This document shows, in pieces, positions 1 through 7,908 of a DNA stretch of 39,037 nucleotides. The notes under the pieces are model-generated. The model did not search any database and was not told where the DNA came from. It saw nothing but the letters and a program-made list of their open reading frames with translations. Numbering within the stretch: position 1 is the stretch's first letter; every line of letters begins with the position of its first letter. The stretch comes from Methanomassiliicoccaceae archaeon. Its GTDB lineage: Archaea > Thermoplasmatota > Thermoplasmata > Methanomassiliicoccales > Methanomethylophilaceae. Made by a program: the position numbers and the translations under genes. The stretch covers positions 1-39,037 of the forward strand of contig WQZJ01000002.1 in the NCBI GenBank assembly GCA_009780795.1, written 5' to 3'.

Positions 1-1
1 C

Positions 2-1474
2 CCGAAGAGATTCGTGCTCGCGGCCACGCTCGAGGCCAACAAGGCCGGTCTCGTGACAGGCATGAAGGACCTCGGCGGCGGTGGGTTGAGTTGTGTGCTC
101 GGTGAGATGGCACTCGGGGCGAACTGCGGTAACGAGATACAATTGGACAAGGTCCTGCTCAGGGACAAGGACCTGGAACCTTGGGAGATATGGGTGTCCG
201 AGACGCAGGAGAGGATGATGCTCGCCGTGAAGGAGAAGAATGTCGATAAAGTTCTCAAGATATTCGAGAAACACAAGGTCCCCGCCGTGGTCGTTGGGAA
301 CAGCACCGAGGGCAAAAGATCGAAGATATTCTGGAAAAATGAATTAATATTCGACATGGACCTGGAGTTCCTTACCGGCGGTCCTGTCTACGACAGACCG
401 TTCGTCCTCCCGAAGGTCTCCTCTAAAGAGGACGAGAAGGCGCCGAGAAGGCTGCCTGACGGTAATGAAACGCTTCTTTCGATGCTGTCCGATCTGAACA
501 CAGCGTCCAGGGAATGGGCCATCAAACAGTTCGAAAGAGGCGGCAGTAGGACCGTTATCGGTCCGACTGCCGGCGATGGCCCGGGCGACGCAAGTGTGAT
601 AACACCGGTGGAGGGAAGCCCGAAGGGACTCGCCGTGACGGTCGGGTGCAACCCGTGGCATGTGGACGCGGCCCCGTACCGCGGAAGCAAGGGGTGTATT
701 GACGAGACGTGCCGTAACCTGGTCGCCGTTGGCGCGAGACCGCATGCGCTCACTGATTGCCTGAACTTCGGCAATCCGGAGAAGCCGGAGCGCATGGGAG
801 AGATCAGAGAATCGATAAGGGGATTGGGAGAGACCGCCAAGGCGCTCGGTATACCGATACCTTCCGGTAACGTTAGCCTTTATAACGAGTCATCGAACGG
901 CGTCTTCATACTGCCGACGCCTATGGTCATCGGCACCGGACTGATAGCTGACAGCAATAAGGCTGTAACGGCCGACCTGAAAGGAAAGGGGACGTCGCTG
1001 TTCCTCGTCGGCGCGACGAAGGACGAGATGGGAGGTTCGCTGCTGTACAGGAAGTTCGGCGGCACCGGAGGGGATGTCCCCGATGTCGATCCCGCTAACC
1101 TGAGGAAACTGATGGACAAACTCCTGAAGGCGATGGATCTGGGTCTTGTGCTGAGCTGTCATGACTGCTCGGACGGCGGCTTCGCCGTCGCGATGGCGGA
1201 GATGTGCATCGCCGGCAACGTCGGCGCGGACGTGGACCTTTCCAAGATCGCAGGGACGGACATCGTGAAGATGTATTCAGAGAGCAACAGCAGATGGATC
1301 GTCGAGGTCGCTAAGGAGCACGCGGACGAGTTCAGTACGTTGTTAGGCAGGAAGGCGGTGCGCATCGGAAGGACCGGAGGCTCCCGCCTTACCGTGAAGA
1401 ACATCGCCGATCTCGCCGTCAAGGACATGAAGGCCGCGTGGAAGGGACCCATAGGGAACATAATGAAGGTCTGA
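2..1474 (+). CDS. purL: Phosphoribosylformylglycinamidine synthase II, 3' part (5' end outside window)
   Basis: ATP- and glutamine-dependent conversion of FGAR to FGAM, the fourth step of purine synthesis, in the cytoplasm with PurS and PurQ partners in archaea. About 490 residues are present; the family is usually 700-770, so the N-terminal third lies left of the window. The track's GTG at 14 is not the start: the frame is open to base 2 with PKRF before it. The glycine-rich DLGGGG segment near the start, the GPTAGDGPGDA stretch in the middle and HDCSDGGFAVAMAEM near residue 385 are the repeated AIRS-like ATP-binding signatures of PurL. It ends in TGA two bases from the converging tag stop. 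Another purine gene, purD, lies 27 kb away in the same window. Confidence 0.95.
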   Translation, partial: PKRFVLAATLEANKAGLVTGMKDLGGGGLSCVLGEMALGANCGNEIQLDKVLLRDKDLEPWEIWVSETQERMMLAVKEKNVDKVLKIFEKHKVPAVVVGNSTEGKRSKIFWKNELIFDMDLEFLTGGPVYDRPFVLPKVSSKEDEKAPRRLPDGNETLLSMLSDLNTASREWAIKQFERGGSRTVIGPTAGDGPGDASVITPVEGSPKGLAVTVGCNPWHVDAAPYRGSKGCIDETCRNLVAVGARPHALTDCLNFGNPEKPERMGEIRESIRGLGETAKALGIPIPSGNVSLYNESSNGVFILPTPMVIGTGLIADSNKAVTADLKGKGTSLFLVGATKDEMGGSLLYRKFGGTGGDVPDVDPANLRKLMDKLLKAMDLGLVLSCHDCSDGGFAVAMAEMCIAGNVGADVDLSKIAGTDIVKMYSESNSRWIVEVAKEHADEFSTLLGRKAVRIGRTGGSRLTVKNIADLAVKDMKAAWKGPIGNIMKV

Positions 1475-1476
1475 CG

Positions 1477-2046
1477 TCACTTCCCCTGATAGCGGAAACA
1501 GCACGTCATGTGATCGTCCGCGATGCCGACGGCCTGCAGGAACGCATATATCACGGTAGTACCGACGAACCTGAACCCGCGTTTCTTCATGTCCTTGCTG
1601 ATGGTGTCGCTGAGCGGGCAGGAGGCCGGGATATCGGTCATCACGTTCGGATGGCCTCTGATGGTCTTCCCGCTCGTGAAACCCCACAGATAGGCGTCGA
1701 AACTTCCGAATTCTTTCTGAATTTCGAGCACCCGGGCGGCGTTGTTGACTATGGATACGATCTTCAGCCTGTTACGGACTATACCGGCATCCTGCATGAG
1801 CTCGTTCATCTTGTCCTCATCGTAACCGGCGACCGTCCCTATGTGAAAACCGTCGAATGCTTTCTCGAAATTCTCCTGCTTGTAGAGGATCGTGCGCCAG
1901 CTCAGACCCGCCTGCATTATGTCCAGACATAGTTTCGCAAAAAGTTTCCGGTCGTCGTGCTCCGGGACTCCCCAGACCTCGTCGTGATACTTCATCATCT
2001 TCTCGTCGCCTAGCGCCCACGGGCAGCGTGTCACATCGTCGGGCAT
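1477..2046 (-). CDS. tag: DNA-3-methyladenine glycosylase I
   Basis: Removes 3-methyladenine from alkylated DNA as the first step of base excision repair. The 189-residue protein matches E. coli Tag along its length: CPW near the N-terminus, YHDEVWGVP, QAGLSW, KRGFRFVGTT and a C-terminal DDHMTCC. The zinc ligands of the HhH Tag family (Cys and His at the N-terminus, His and Cys at the C-terminus) are all visible. The start is the ATG of MPDD, not the longer track ORF: the upstream residues are a basic run unlike Tag, and AGGAAGGA lies about 10 bases before this ATG. It follows the DUF4177-like gene by 5 bp, so the two are probably one operon. Its stop converges on purL. Confidence 0.93.
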   Translation of the reverse strand: MPDDVTRCPWALGDEKMMKYHDEVWGVPEHDDRKLFAKLCLDIMQAGLSWRTILYKQENFEKAFDGFHIGTVAGYDEDKMNELMQDAGIVRNRLKIVSIVNNAARVLEIQKEFGSFDAYLWGFTSGKTIRGHPNVMTDIPASCPLSDTISKDMKKRGFRFVGTTVIYAFLQAVGIADDHMTCCFRYQGK

Positions 2047-2051
2047 AATGA

Positions 2052-2249
2052 TCAGTCCTTCCTGAACGTTATCAGAACGCCTCTTCCTCCGTCTCCGCCG
2101 CTGCCCATGAACGCATATGTGACCAGTTCCCATCCATCGGATGCCCTTCTGTTGATGATGTCGTCCAACAGCGCTATCTCTTCCTCTTTGATCGATGCCT
2201 TGATCAATTTGAATGATACTCTGACCACTTCGCTCTCATACCTTACCAT
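2052..2249 (-). CDS. Small DUF4177-like protein
   Basis: A 65-residue protein with the pattern of the DUF4177 family: an N-terminal YESEVVRVSFKL strand, a helix (EEEIALLDDIINRRASD), the hallmark GWELV, and a final strand ending ITFRKD. The family's function is not established. The chosen ATG (MVRYES) has GAGGG about 10 bases upstream; the track ORF adds 20 residues that do not belong to the family pattern. It sits 5 bp before tag, so co-transcription is likely, but whether it has anything to do with repair is unknown. Confidence 0.7.
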   Translation of the reverse strand: MVRYESEVVRVSFKLIKASIKEEEIALLDDIINRRASDGWELVTYAFMGSGGDGGRGVLITFRKD

Positions 2250-2309
2250 GATCTGTTTCCCTCGCATTCTCATCGTCTTCACAGTACTTAACGGGTATGA
2301 CGAACGCAA

Positions 2310-2415
2310 GGCTGGTGTTTGTGAGCTTTTTCTGGTGAGACCGCCGTCCGCAGCCTAGCTGGAGCGACCCCTATGGGGAAGGAGTTTGTTCGACGTGCTC
2401 ACGCCATCATCATAT
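2310..2415. other. Intergenic gap between DUF4177-like gene and surface-protein locus
   Basis: About 100 bp with no supported gene. It must hold the minus-strand promoter for the DUF4177-like/tag pair (GTTAAGTAC lies about 40 bp before the chosen start, a weak TATA candidate) and the 3' end of the surface-protein transcript. No convincing terminator hairpin was seen. Confidence 0.4.
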
Positions 2416-4578
2416 TCACTGCCGCGGGCGTATGACGAACATATACACAGACACCAGTGCCACGGCCGCGACCGCTGCCAATACGATTAACAGGGTCGTG
2501 GGCGACGATCCGCCGCCGGGTGTGGTCACAGGAGCGATGGTGATCGACAGACCCACCGTTTCATTGCCGGCACTGTTCCCCGCAGTCACTGTGAAATTGA
2601 ATGTTCCTGCTGCCGAAGGCGTTCCGGATATCGTTCCGTCCGATGAAAGGCTCAGACCGCCGGGAAGGCTTCCTGATGCGATCGACCAGGTGATCGTTGG
2701 ATAACCGGTGGCGGACAGTTGTTGACTGTACGCGGTACCGACAACACCGCCCGTTAAAGAAGCGGTCGATATCGACGGCTGCTGTACGACGATTATGGAA
2801 AATGCCTTAGTGTCACTGCCGGCGGCGTTCGTCGCTTCGACGGTGAAACTGAATGTCCCGGATGCCGAAGATGTACCGGACATCACTCCTGCGGACGAAA
2901 GGGTAAGGCCGCCCGGCAGACTGCCGACGACGACATTCCAAGTTGCCGCATCTCCGCTCGCTGTGAGGGCCTGGAAATACACTGTTCCTATGGTGCTGTT
3001 CGGCAATGACGGCGTTACGATGGCCGGCGGCAATGGTACCGTGCTTATGAATATTGAAAGCACCTTTGTATCGTTCCCCGCATCGTTAGTTGCTCTTACG
3101 GTAAAGGTGAACATCCCATCTGTCGTAGGCGTTCCGGATATCGTCCCGTTCGACGAGAGACTCAATCCTCCCGGCAGACTGCCAGCTGTTATGGACCAGG
3201 CGATCGTCGGATCACCGGTGGCCATCAGGGTCTGACTGTACGCCACTCCCAAGGAGCTTCCCGGTAACGTTGTCGTCGTGATGGTCGGAGGCACCGGGGC
3301 CGGACTGATGACGATGGAAAGTGCTTTTGTGTCACTCCCAACACTGTTCGCCGCACTCACCGTGAAATTGAATGTTCCTGCTGTCGAAGGTGTTCCGGAT
3401 ATGGTTCCGTCCGATGAGAGGCTCAGACCGCCGGGAAGGCTTCCTGATGCGATCGACCATGTCGCTGCCGGATGCCCGGTGGCCGTCAAGACCTGATTGT
3501 ACGCCGTACCTACAACGCCCCCTGTCAATGAGGCTGTTGTTATCGACGGTACTTCATCGACTGTTATGGAAAGCGCCTTGCTGTCGCTGCCGGCACTGTT
3601 CACCGCACTCACCGTGAAATTGAATGTTCCGGACGCCGTAGGCGTTCCGGATATTGCCCCGTCCGATGAGAGATTCAGACCGCCGGGGAGGCTTCCCGAT
3701 GCGATCGACCAGGTTACCGCAGGATAACCGGCGGCAGCCAACTGCTGACTGTACGTCGTACCGACAACGCCTCCCGTCAAGGAGGCGGTAGATATCGACG
3801 GTACTTCATCGATAGTTATGGAAAGCGCTTTGCTGTCATTGCCGGCAGCGTTCACCGCATTCACCGTGAAATTGAATATGCCAGATACCGAGGGCGTTCC
3901 GGATATCACTCCTGCGGACGAGAGACTCAATCCTCCCGGTAGACTGCCGGCTGATACGGACCAAGTGATCGTCGGATCGCCTGTGGCCGTCAGGGTCTGA
4001 TTGTACGCCACTCCCAAGGAACCGCCCGGCGGCGACATCGTTGTGATGGTCGGGGATACCGGAGCAGGATTGATGATCATGGAAAGCGCCTTAGTGTCAC
4101 TGCCGGCGCTGTTCGTCGCTTCGACGGTGAAATTGAACGTTCCGGATGCCGAAGGCGTACCGGATATCACTCCTGCGGACGAGAGAGTAAGGCCACTGGG
4201 AAGGCTTCCTGATGCGATGGACCAGGTCGCTGCCGGGTATCCGGTGGCCGTCAGGGTCTGATTATAGCCTACGCCTACAACGCCACCTGCCAAAGAGGCC
4301 GTGGATATCGACGGCACTTCGTTGATGGTTATGGAAAGCGCCTTGTTGTCACTGCCGGCGGCGTTCACCGCGTTCACCGTGAAATTGAATATCCCGGATA
4401 CTGAGGGAGTTCCGGATATCGTCCCGCCCGATGAGAGATTCAGACCGGCGGGCAGACTTCCGGACGTGATCGACCATGTCGCCGCCGGATGCCCGGTGGC
4501 AGTCAGGGTCTGATTGTACGCCGTACCGACAACACCGCCTGTCAAGGAAGTGGTCGATATCGACGGTAAAGAGTACAC
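2416..4578 (-). CDS. He_PIG/Ig-repeat surface protein with C-terminal membrane anchor (downstream half of a UAG-split gene)
   Basis: Eight tandem repeats of about 83 residues, each with the He_PIG (putative Ig) pattern: a GGVVGTAY-type strand, ATWSI, GSLPGGL, LSS.G.ISGTP, GTFNFTV and AGSD.KALSI. After repeat 8 come a Gly/Ser linker, a single hydrophobic helix (LLIVLAAVAAVALVSVYMFVI) and RPRQ, a typical archaeal C-terminal anchor. There is no signal peptide: the track start is a GTG 18 bases after the UAG that ends the RCC1 gene, in the same frame. The six codons between UAG and GTG (EDFIIN) continue smoothly into repeat 1 and resemble the inter-repeat linker SITINEVPSIS. GGAGG sits between UAG and GTG but 14 bases from the GTG. 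Either a separate gene with a distant Shine-Dalgarno, or the C-terminal half of a 1500-residue protein made by UAG read-through. Confidence 0.85.
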   Translation of the reverse strand: MYSLPSISTTSLTGGVVGTAYNQTLTATGHPAATWSITSGSLPAGLNLSSGGTISGTPSVSGIFNFTVNAVNAAGSDNKALSITINEVPSISTASLAGGVVGVGYNQTLTATGYPAATWSIASGSLPSGLTLSSAGVISGTPSASGTFNFTVEATNSAGSDTKALSMIINPAPVSPTITTMSPPGGSLGVAYNQTLTATGDPTITWSVSAGSLPGGLSLSSAGVISGTPSVSGIFNFTVNAVNAAGNDSKALSITIDEVPSISTASLTGGVVGTTYSQQLAAAGYPAVTWSIASGSLPGGLNLSSDGAISGTPTASGTFNFTVSAVNSAGSDSKALSITVDEVPSITTASLTGGVVGTAYNQVLTATGHPAATWSIASGSLPGGLSLSSDGTISGTPSTAGTFNFTVSAANSVGSDTKALSIVISPAPVPPTITTTTLPGSSLGVAYSQTLMATGDPTIAWSITAGSLPGGLSLSSNGTISGTPTTDGMFTFTVRATNDAGNDTKVLSIFISTVPLPPAIVTPSLPNSTIGTVYFQALTASGDAATWNVVVGSLPGGLTLSSAGVMSGTSSASGTFSFTVEATNAAGSDTKAFSIIVVQQPSISTASLTGGVVGTAYSQQLSATGYPTITWSIASGSLPGGLSLSSDGTISGTPSAAGTFNFTVTAGNSAGNETVGLSITIAPVTTPGGGSSPTTLLIVLAAVAAVALVSVYMFVIRPRQ
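2480..4565 (-). repeat. Eight ~250-bp tandem repeats encoding the Ig-like domains
   Basis: The DNA is a head-to-tail array of about 250-bp units, visible as the recurring GGCGTTCCGGATAT and CCGCCGGGAAGGCTTCC blocks. It makes long shadow ORFs on the plus strand. Units 3 and 6 have PGGSLG/PGSSLG where most others have TGGVVG, and unit 7 is the most diverged, suggesting duplication of multi-unit blocks. Confidence 0.85.
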
Positions 4579-4596
4579 GTTGATGATGAAATCCTC

Positions 4597-4599
4597 CTA
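4597..4599 (-). other. In-frame UAG between RCC1 and Ig-repeat coding regions
   Basis: The codon after NYMDF is TAG, followed in the same frame by GAG GAT TTC ATC ATC AAC and then the Ig-repeat ORF. The frame stays open for 2.1 kb beyond. It is the only stop between a signal peptide at 7.0 kb and a membrane anchor at 2.4 kb. It could be a read-through or pyrrolysine codon, a disabling point mutation, or a true stop between two genes. Confidence 0.8.
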
Positions 4600-7032
4600 G
4601 AAATCCATGTAATTGGATAGGAACGGCCCCGTCATTACGTAGGAAGCGGTACCGAGCGCACCGCTGCCGTAGAATCCCCATGACCACCGCGTACCGTCAT
4701 CTTTGATCGCCACGGTATGTTCGTAACCTGCCGATACTATTTTCCAATCCGTATCCGTTCCGATCTGGACCGGAGTGTAACGATTGTCGTTGGTGCCGTC
4801 ACCTAACCGGCCACGCGAATAATTATGGCCCCAGGCCCACAGGCTCTCGTCATCCTTGATGGCCATCGAATGATTCCTGCCGGCCGATACCATGTTCCAA
4901 TCCGTATCCGTTCCGACCTGGGTGGGAGCGTTTTGGTGGGAGCCGCTTCCGTCACCTAACTGGCCGTACTGATTGGAACCCCAGGCCCACAGGGTCCCGT
5001 CATCCCTGATCGCCAAGCTGTGACTTTCGCCGGCCGATACCGCGACCCACTTATCTGCGGACGGTCCAATCTGGACAAAGATGTCGATATCTGCGCCACT
5101 TCCGTCATTTCCGTTACCGACCTGGCCGAAGAAATTATGGCCGGTGGCCAATAGCCTTCCGTCCTTCTTGATCGCCAGTGTGTGACTTTCGCCGGCCGAT
5201 ACCGAACTCCAGTCTGCAGATATTCCGACCTGCGTCGGAGAATTGGTTGATATCTTGTCTCCTTTACCGAACTGACCGCTGCTGTTGTTGCCCCATGCCC
5301 ATAGGGTATCGTTCTTCTTGATAGCCATGGAATAACGGTATCCGGCCGATACCGAACTCCAGTCCGTGTCCGTTCCGACCTGGATCGGTGAATTGGTTGA
5401 TGTGTTGTTCCCGTTACCGAGCTGACCGTCATTGTTGGCACCCCAGGCCCACAGGGTCCCATCCTTCTTGATCGCCAAAGTGTGGGTCTGGCTGGCCGAT
5501 ACCATATCCCAATCCGTGTCCGTTCCGACCTGGATCGGATGATTGGTTGATGTGTTGTTCCCGTTACCGAGCTGACCGCTGCCGTTGTTGCCCCATGCCC
5601 ACAGGGTCCCGTCCTTTCTGATGGCCACGGTATAATCATTGCCTGCTGATATGAAGCTCCAGTCGGTATCAATTCCGACCTGCAAGGGAGCAAGGTATAC
5701 CACGCTGTTGTCTCCGCACCACCATATGCTCCCGTCATCCTTGATCGCCGTCGTATAACCGCTGCCCGCCGACACGATATACCAGTCTGTATCCGTTCCG
5801 ACCTGCCCCGGTGTGTTGGTGTTACCTGTCGTTCCGTTACCGAGCTGACCGAACTGGTTGTTACCCCATGTCCAAAGGGTTCCGTCATCCTTGATCGCCG
5901 TCGTATAACCGCTGCCCGCCGACACCAGATGCCAGTCTGTATCCGTTCCGATCGGTACCGGGGCATTGGAGTTCCCTACCGTTCCGTTACCGAGCTGACC
6001 GAACTGATTGTTGCCCCAGGTCCATAGACTTCCGTCATTTTTTATCGCCACTGTGTGGCTTTCGCCGACCGACACCGCAATCCACTCATCTGTGCTCGAT
6101 CCTGCCTGCACCGGAGAGTTGCTTGATGTGTTGTTCCCGTTACCGAGCTGGCCGCTGCCGTTGGAGCCCCATGCCCAGAGACTCCCGTCATCCTTGATCG
6201 CCAAAGTGTGACTTTGACCGGTCGATACCGAACTCCAGTCCGTGGCCGTTCCTACCTGCACAGGAGAATTGCTTGATGTGTTGTTCCCGTTACCGAACTG
6301 ACCCTGGGAGTTGTTGCCCCATGCCCAGAGACTCCCGTCGTCCTTGATCGCCATCGTATGATTTGCGCCAGCGGATACAGAGCTCCAGTCCGTGGCCGTT
6401 CCTACCTGCACCGGAGAGTTGCTTGATGTGTTGTTCCCGTTACCGAACTGACCATTGTCGTTGTTGCCCCAGGCCCACAGAGTTCCGTCCGCCCTGATGG
6501 CCACGGTGTGGGTTAGGCCGGCCGACGCCTCGAGCCATGTGTCCGTTCCTATATTGACAGGTAAATTTCTGTCTAAGTTCGTGCCGTCACCGATCTGACC
6601 GGAAAGGTTGAAGCCCCAGGCCCACAGAGTTCCGTCCGCCCTGATGGCCACCGTGTGACCGGAACCGGACGAGATCATTTTCGTCTCATTGAGTATGCTG
6701 TCATATATCGTCGCTGTGACCGTCACTGTTCCGGTTCCGGTGGTGTTCAAAACATTCCCGCTGATGGATGCACCCGTGGTACCTGCGTCCTTGACGCTCC
6801 ATGATATCGCCTTGATGGTGGCATCGGATGGAGATACCGTACCGATGAGCGTGAGCGGTGTTCCGGCTATTGCAGTATTTGGTACTCCGGATATGCCGGT
6901 CACGGAGACGAACGGTCCGCTGGCCAAAGGCCCTCTCTCTTCGTTCCCTTCTTCAACAGCACTCATTGACACCGCGGATAATATGAATATAGCAGCGAAC
7001 ACGGTCACGACGAACTTCTGTCTTGTTTTCAT
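4597..7032 (-). CDS. Secreted RCC1-repeat (double beta-propeller) protein, upstream half of a UAG-split gene
   Basis: 811 residues from ATG 7032 (MKTRQKF), where a basic N-region and hydrophobic FVVTVFAAIFILSAVSMS form a clear signal peptide; CGGGGT lies about 8 bases upstream. The track's earlier GTG start would bury the signal. Next comes an Ig-like (Big2-type) domain with VTGISG and WSVKD, then 14 RCC1-type repeats of about 50 residues with the signature HT.AIK.DGTLWAWG.N..GQLG.G. Fourteen is two seven-bladed propellers; blade 7 (WWCGDNSVV) is the most diverged. Loops are rich in NNTS sequons, likely N-glycosylation sites. There is no membrane anchor before the UAG stop, so alone it would be released; read-through would add the anchored Ig stalk. 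Probably an adhesin-like surface protein; ligand unknown. Confidence 0.85.
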   Translation of the reverse strand: MKTRQKFVVTVFAAIFILSAVSMSAVEEGNEERGPLASGPFVSVTGISGVPNTAIAGTPLTLIGTVSPSDATIKAISWSVKDAGTTGASISGNVLNTTGTGTVTVTATIYDSILNETKMISSGSGHTVAIRADGTLWAWGFNLSGQIGDGTNLDRNLPVNIGTDTWLEASAGLTHTVAIRADGTLWAWGNNDNGQFGNGNNTSSNSPVQVGTATDWSSVSAGANHTMAIKDDGSLWAWGNNSQGQFGNGNNTSSNSPVQVGTATDWSSVSTGQSHTLAIKDDGSLWAWGSNGSGQLGNGNNTSSNSPVQAGSSTDEWIAVSVGESHTVAIKNDGSLWTWGNNQFGQLGNGTVGNSNAPVPIGTDTDWHLVSAGSGYTTAIKDDGTLWTWGNNQFGQLGNGTTGNTNTPGQVGTDTDWYIVSAGSGYTTAIKDDGSIWWCGDNSVVYLAPLQVGIDTDWSFISAGNDYTVAIRKDGTLWAWGNNGSGQLGNGNNTSTNHPIQVGTDTDWDMVSASQTHTLAIKKDGTLWAWGANNDGQLGNGNNTSTNSPIQVGTDTDWSSVSAGYRYSMAIKKNDTLWAWGNNSSGQFGKGDKISTNSPTQVGISADWSSVSAGESHTLAIKKDGRLLATGHNFFGQVGNGNDGSGADIDIFVQIGPSADKWVAVSAGESHSLAIRDDGTLWAWGSNQYGQLGDGSGSHQNAPTQVGTDTDWNMVSAGRNHSMAIKDDESLWAWGHNYSRGRLGDGTNDNRYTPVQIGTDTDWKIVSAGYEHTVAIKDDGTRWSWGFYGSGALGTASYVMTGPFLSNYMDF
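4700..6680 (-). repeat. Fourteen ~150-bp RCC1 tandem repeats
   Basis: Head-to-tail units of about 150 bp. Blocks such as TGTTGTTCCCGTTACCGA recur nearly unchanged across several units, and units 2-4 and 8-9 are almost identical in sequence, pointing to recent duplication or gene conversion within the array. Confidence 0.85.
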
Positions 7033-7211
7033 GGCAGCATACCCCGAAGATGGTCTGTTTTCGGTCTGACCAGTAACCATAGACATAACGACAATCATTG
7101 TTATTATTGTTGTGATATCCACTTTGATACTGTTTTGAAAAGAGGTTATTCTTACAGTACGATGTGAGAGAATATTATTAAATCTTAAAACAATGCGGCC
7201 ATGGTGATCAA
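7033..7211. other. Divergent AT-rich intergenic region
   Basis: About 180 bp between the divergently transcribed RCC1 and MNT genes. It is AT-rich (AATATTATTAAATCTTAAAAC near 7171-7191) and has TATA-like runs usable in both directions. No gene is supported; the extra ORF codons before ATG 7032 are not credible protein. Confidence 0.45.
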
Positions 7212-7526
7212 TTGTTCGATTATGCCGTTGTCGATAAGGTCGTTGACCGTATAGTCAGCGATTTCAATCCGAGAATGGTGGTCGTCTTCGGTTCCGTTGC
7301 GAATCGAACGGCCGGCGATAACAGCGATATTGATATTTTCGTTGTCATGGATACAGAACTTTCGTATCACCGCAGGGCAACCGCCATACACATGAAACTT
7401 CTGGACATTCCTTTGCCGATGGACATAATAGCGGTAACGCCGGAAGAGTACGAAGCCAATAAGGATAATGAAACGTCATTCATGTCCGAGATCCTAAGCA
7501 ACGGAAAGGTCGTCTATGCAGTCTGA
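7212..7526 (+). CDS. Minimal nucleotidyltransferase (MNT) of a MNT-HEPN pair
   Basis: A 104-residue nucleotidyltransferase-fold protein. VVVFGSVANRTAGDNSDIDIFVV contains the GS...D.D active-site motif of the MNT family, and PMDIIAVTPEEYE supplies the third acidic strand. MNT proteins pair with HEPN proteins in toxin-antitoxin modules; where studied, the MNT modifies the HEPN RNase toxin and silences it. The only possible start in frame is TTG 7212, preceded by GGTGATCAA, a close match to the archaeal 16S anti-Shine-Dalgarno, which supports it. The HEPN partner overlaps the end of this gene (ATG 7516) but is broken, so this is probably a leftover antitoxin. Confidence 0.8.
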   Translation: MFDYAVVDKVVDRIVSDFNPRMVVVFGSVANRTAGDNSDIDIFVVMDTELSYHRRATAIHMKLLDIPLPMDIIAVTPEEYEANKDNETSFMSEILSNGKVVYAV

Positions 7527-7908
7527 TACGAAAGTGGATGCGGAAACGTTCAGAAAAAGGGCGGCCGAAGATTTGGCAATAATGGATATGTGCTAAGCGA
7601 ACGGATATGCACCTTACGGGCCTGCGTGCTTTCACGCCCAGCAGTATGCAGAGAAGATAGTAAAGGCAAAACTGCTGGATATGGGAACGCAGCCGCCGAA
7701 GATACATGATCTTTTAGCGTTGTAGAAAATGCTTCCGCCCTCCGATGCACGTGAAAAACTACTGATCAGGGCGGCCATCCTCACCCCTTTTGCCGTGGAC
7801 ATCAGATATTCGGCAGCGGTCTCCGATATCTCGTATATGGAGGAAGAGGCTGCTGAAGCATACGATGCCGCCGTTGAATTCGCGGAACTGCTCGATCTTA
7901 TATTGTGA
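7516..7908 (+). pseudogene. HEPN-domain protein, broken by TAA and TAG in one frame
   Basis: One continuous frame of 130 codons reads as a HEPN protein: FRKRAAEDLAIM, ACFHAQQYAEKIVKAKLL, PPKIHDL, then LTPFAVDIRYS and a helical C-terminus. It is interrupted by TAA at codon 27 (7594-7596) and TAG at codon 70 (7723-7725); the frame itself never shifts. ACFHAQQ.AEK is diagnostic of the family. It overlaps the MNT gene by 11 bases as intact MNT-HEPN pairs do. Even if UAG were read through, the TAA should stop translation, so I call it a pseudogene created by point mutations. Confidence 0.8.

Noticed and set aside
2432-4513. Series of plus-strand ORFs opposite the Ig-repeat gene
   Set aside because: They repeat every ~250 bp (KLNVPDAEGVPDI and similar) because they are antisense to the tandem repeats; no start signals.
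4956-5966. 336-residue ORF on the minus strand inside the RCC1 gene
   Set aside because: It is the RCC1 repeat DNA read in another frame: Arg/Ser-rich, repetitive, and with the same 150-bp period. A shadow of the real gene.
2480-6680. Repeat arrays considered as CRISPR or minisatellite
   Set aside because: Repeat units are 150-250 bp, translate in frame to known domain families and have no unique spacers.
7516-7908. HEPN frame as a functional UAG-recoded gene
   Set aside because: The first in-frame stop is TAA at codon 27, which pyrrolysine decoding would not relieve.
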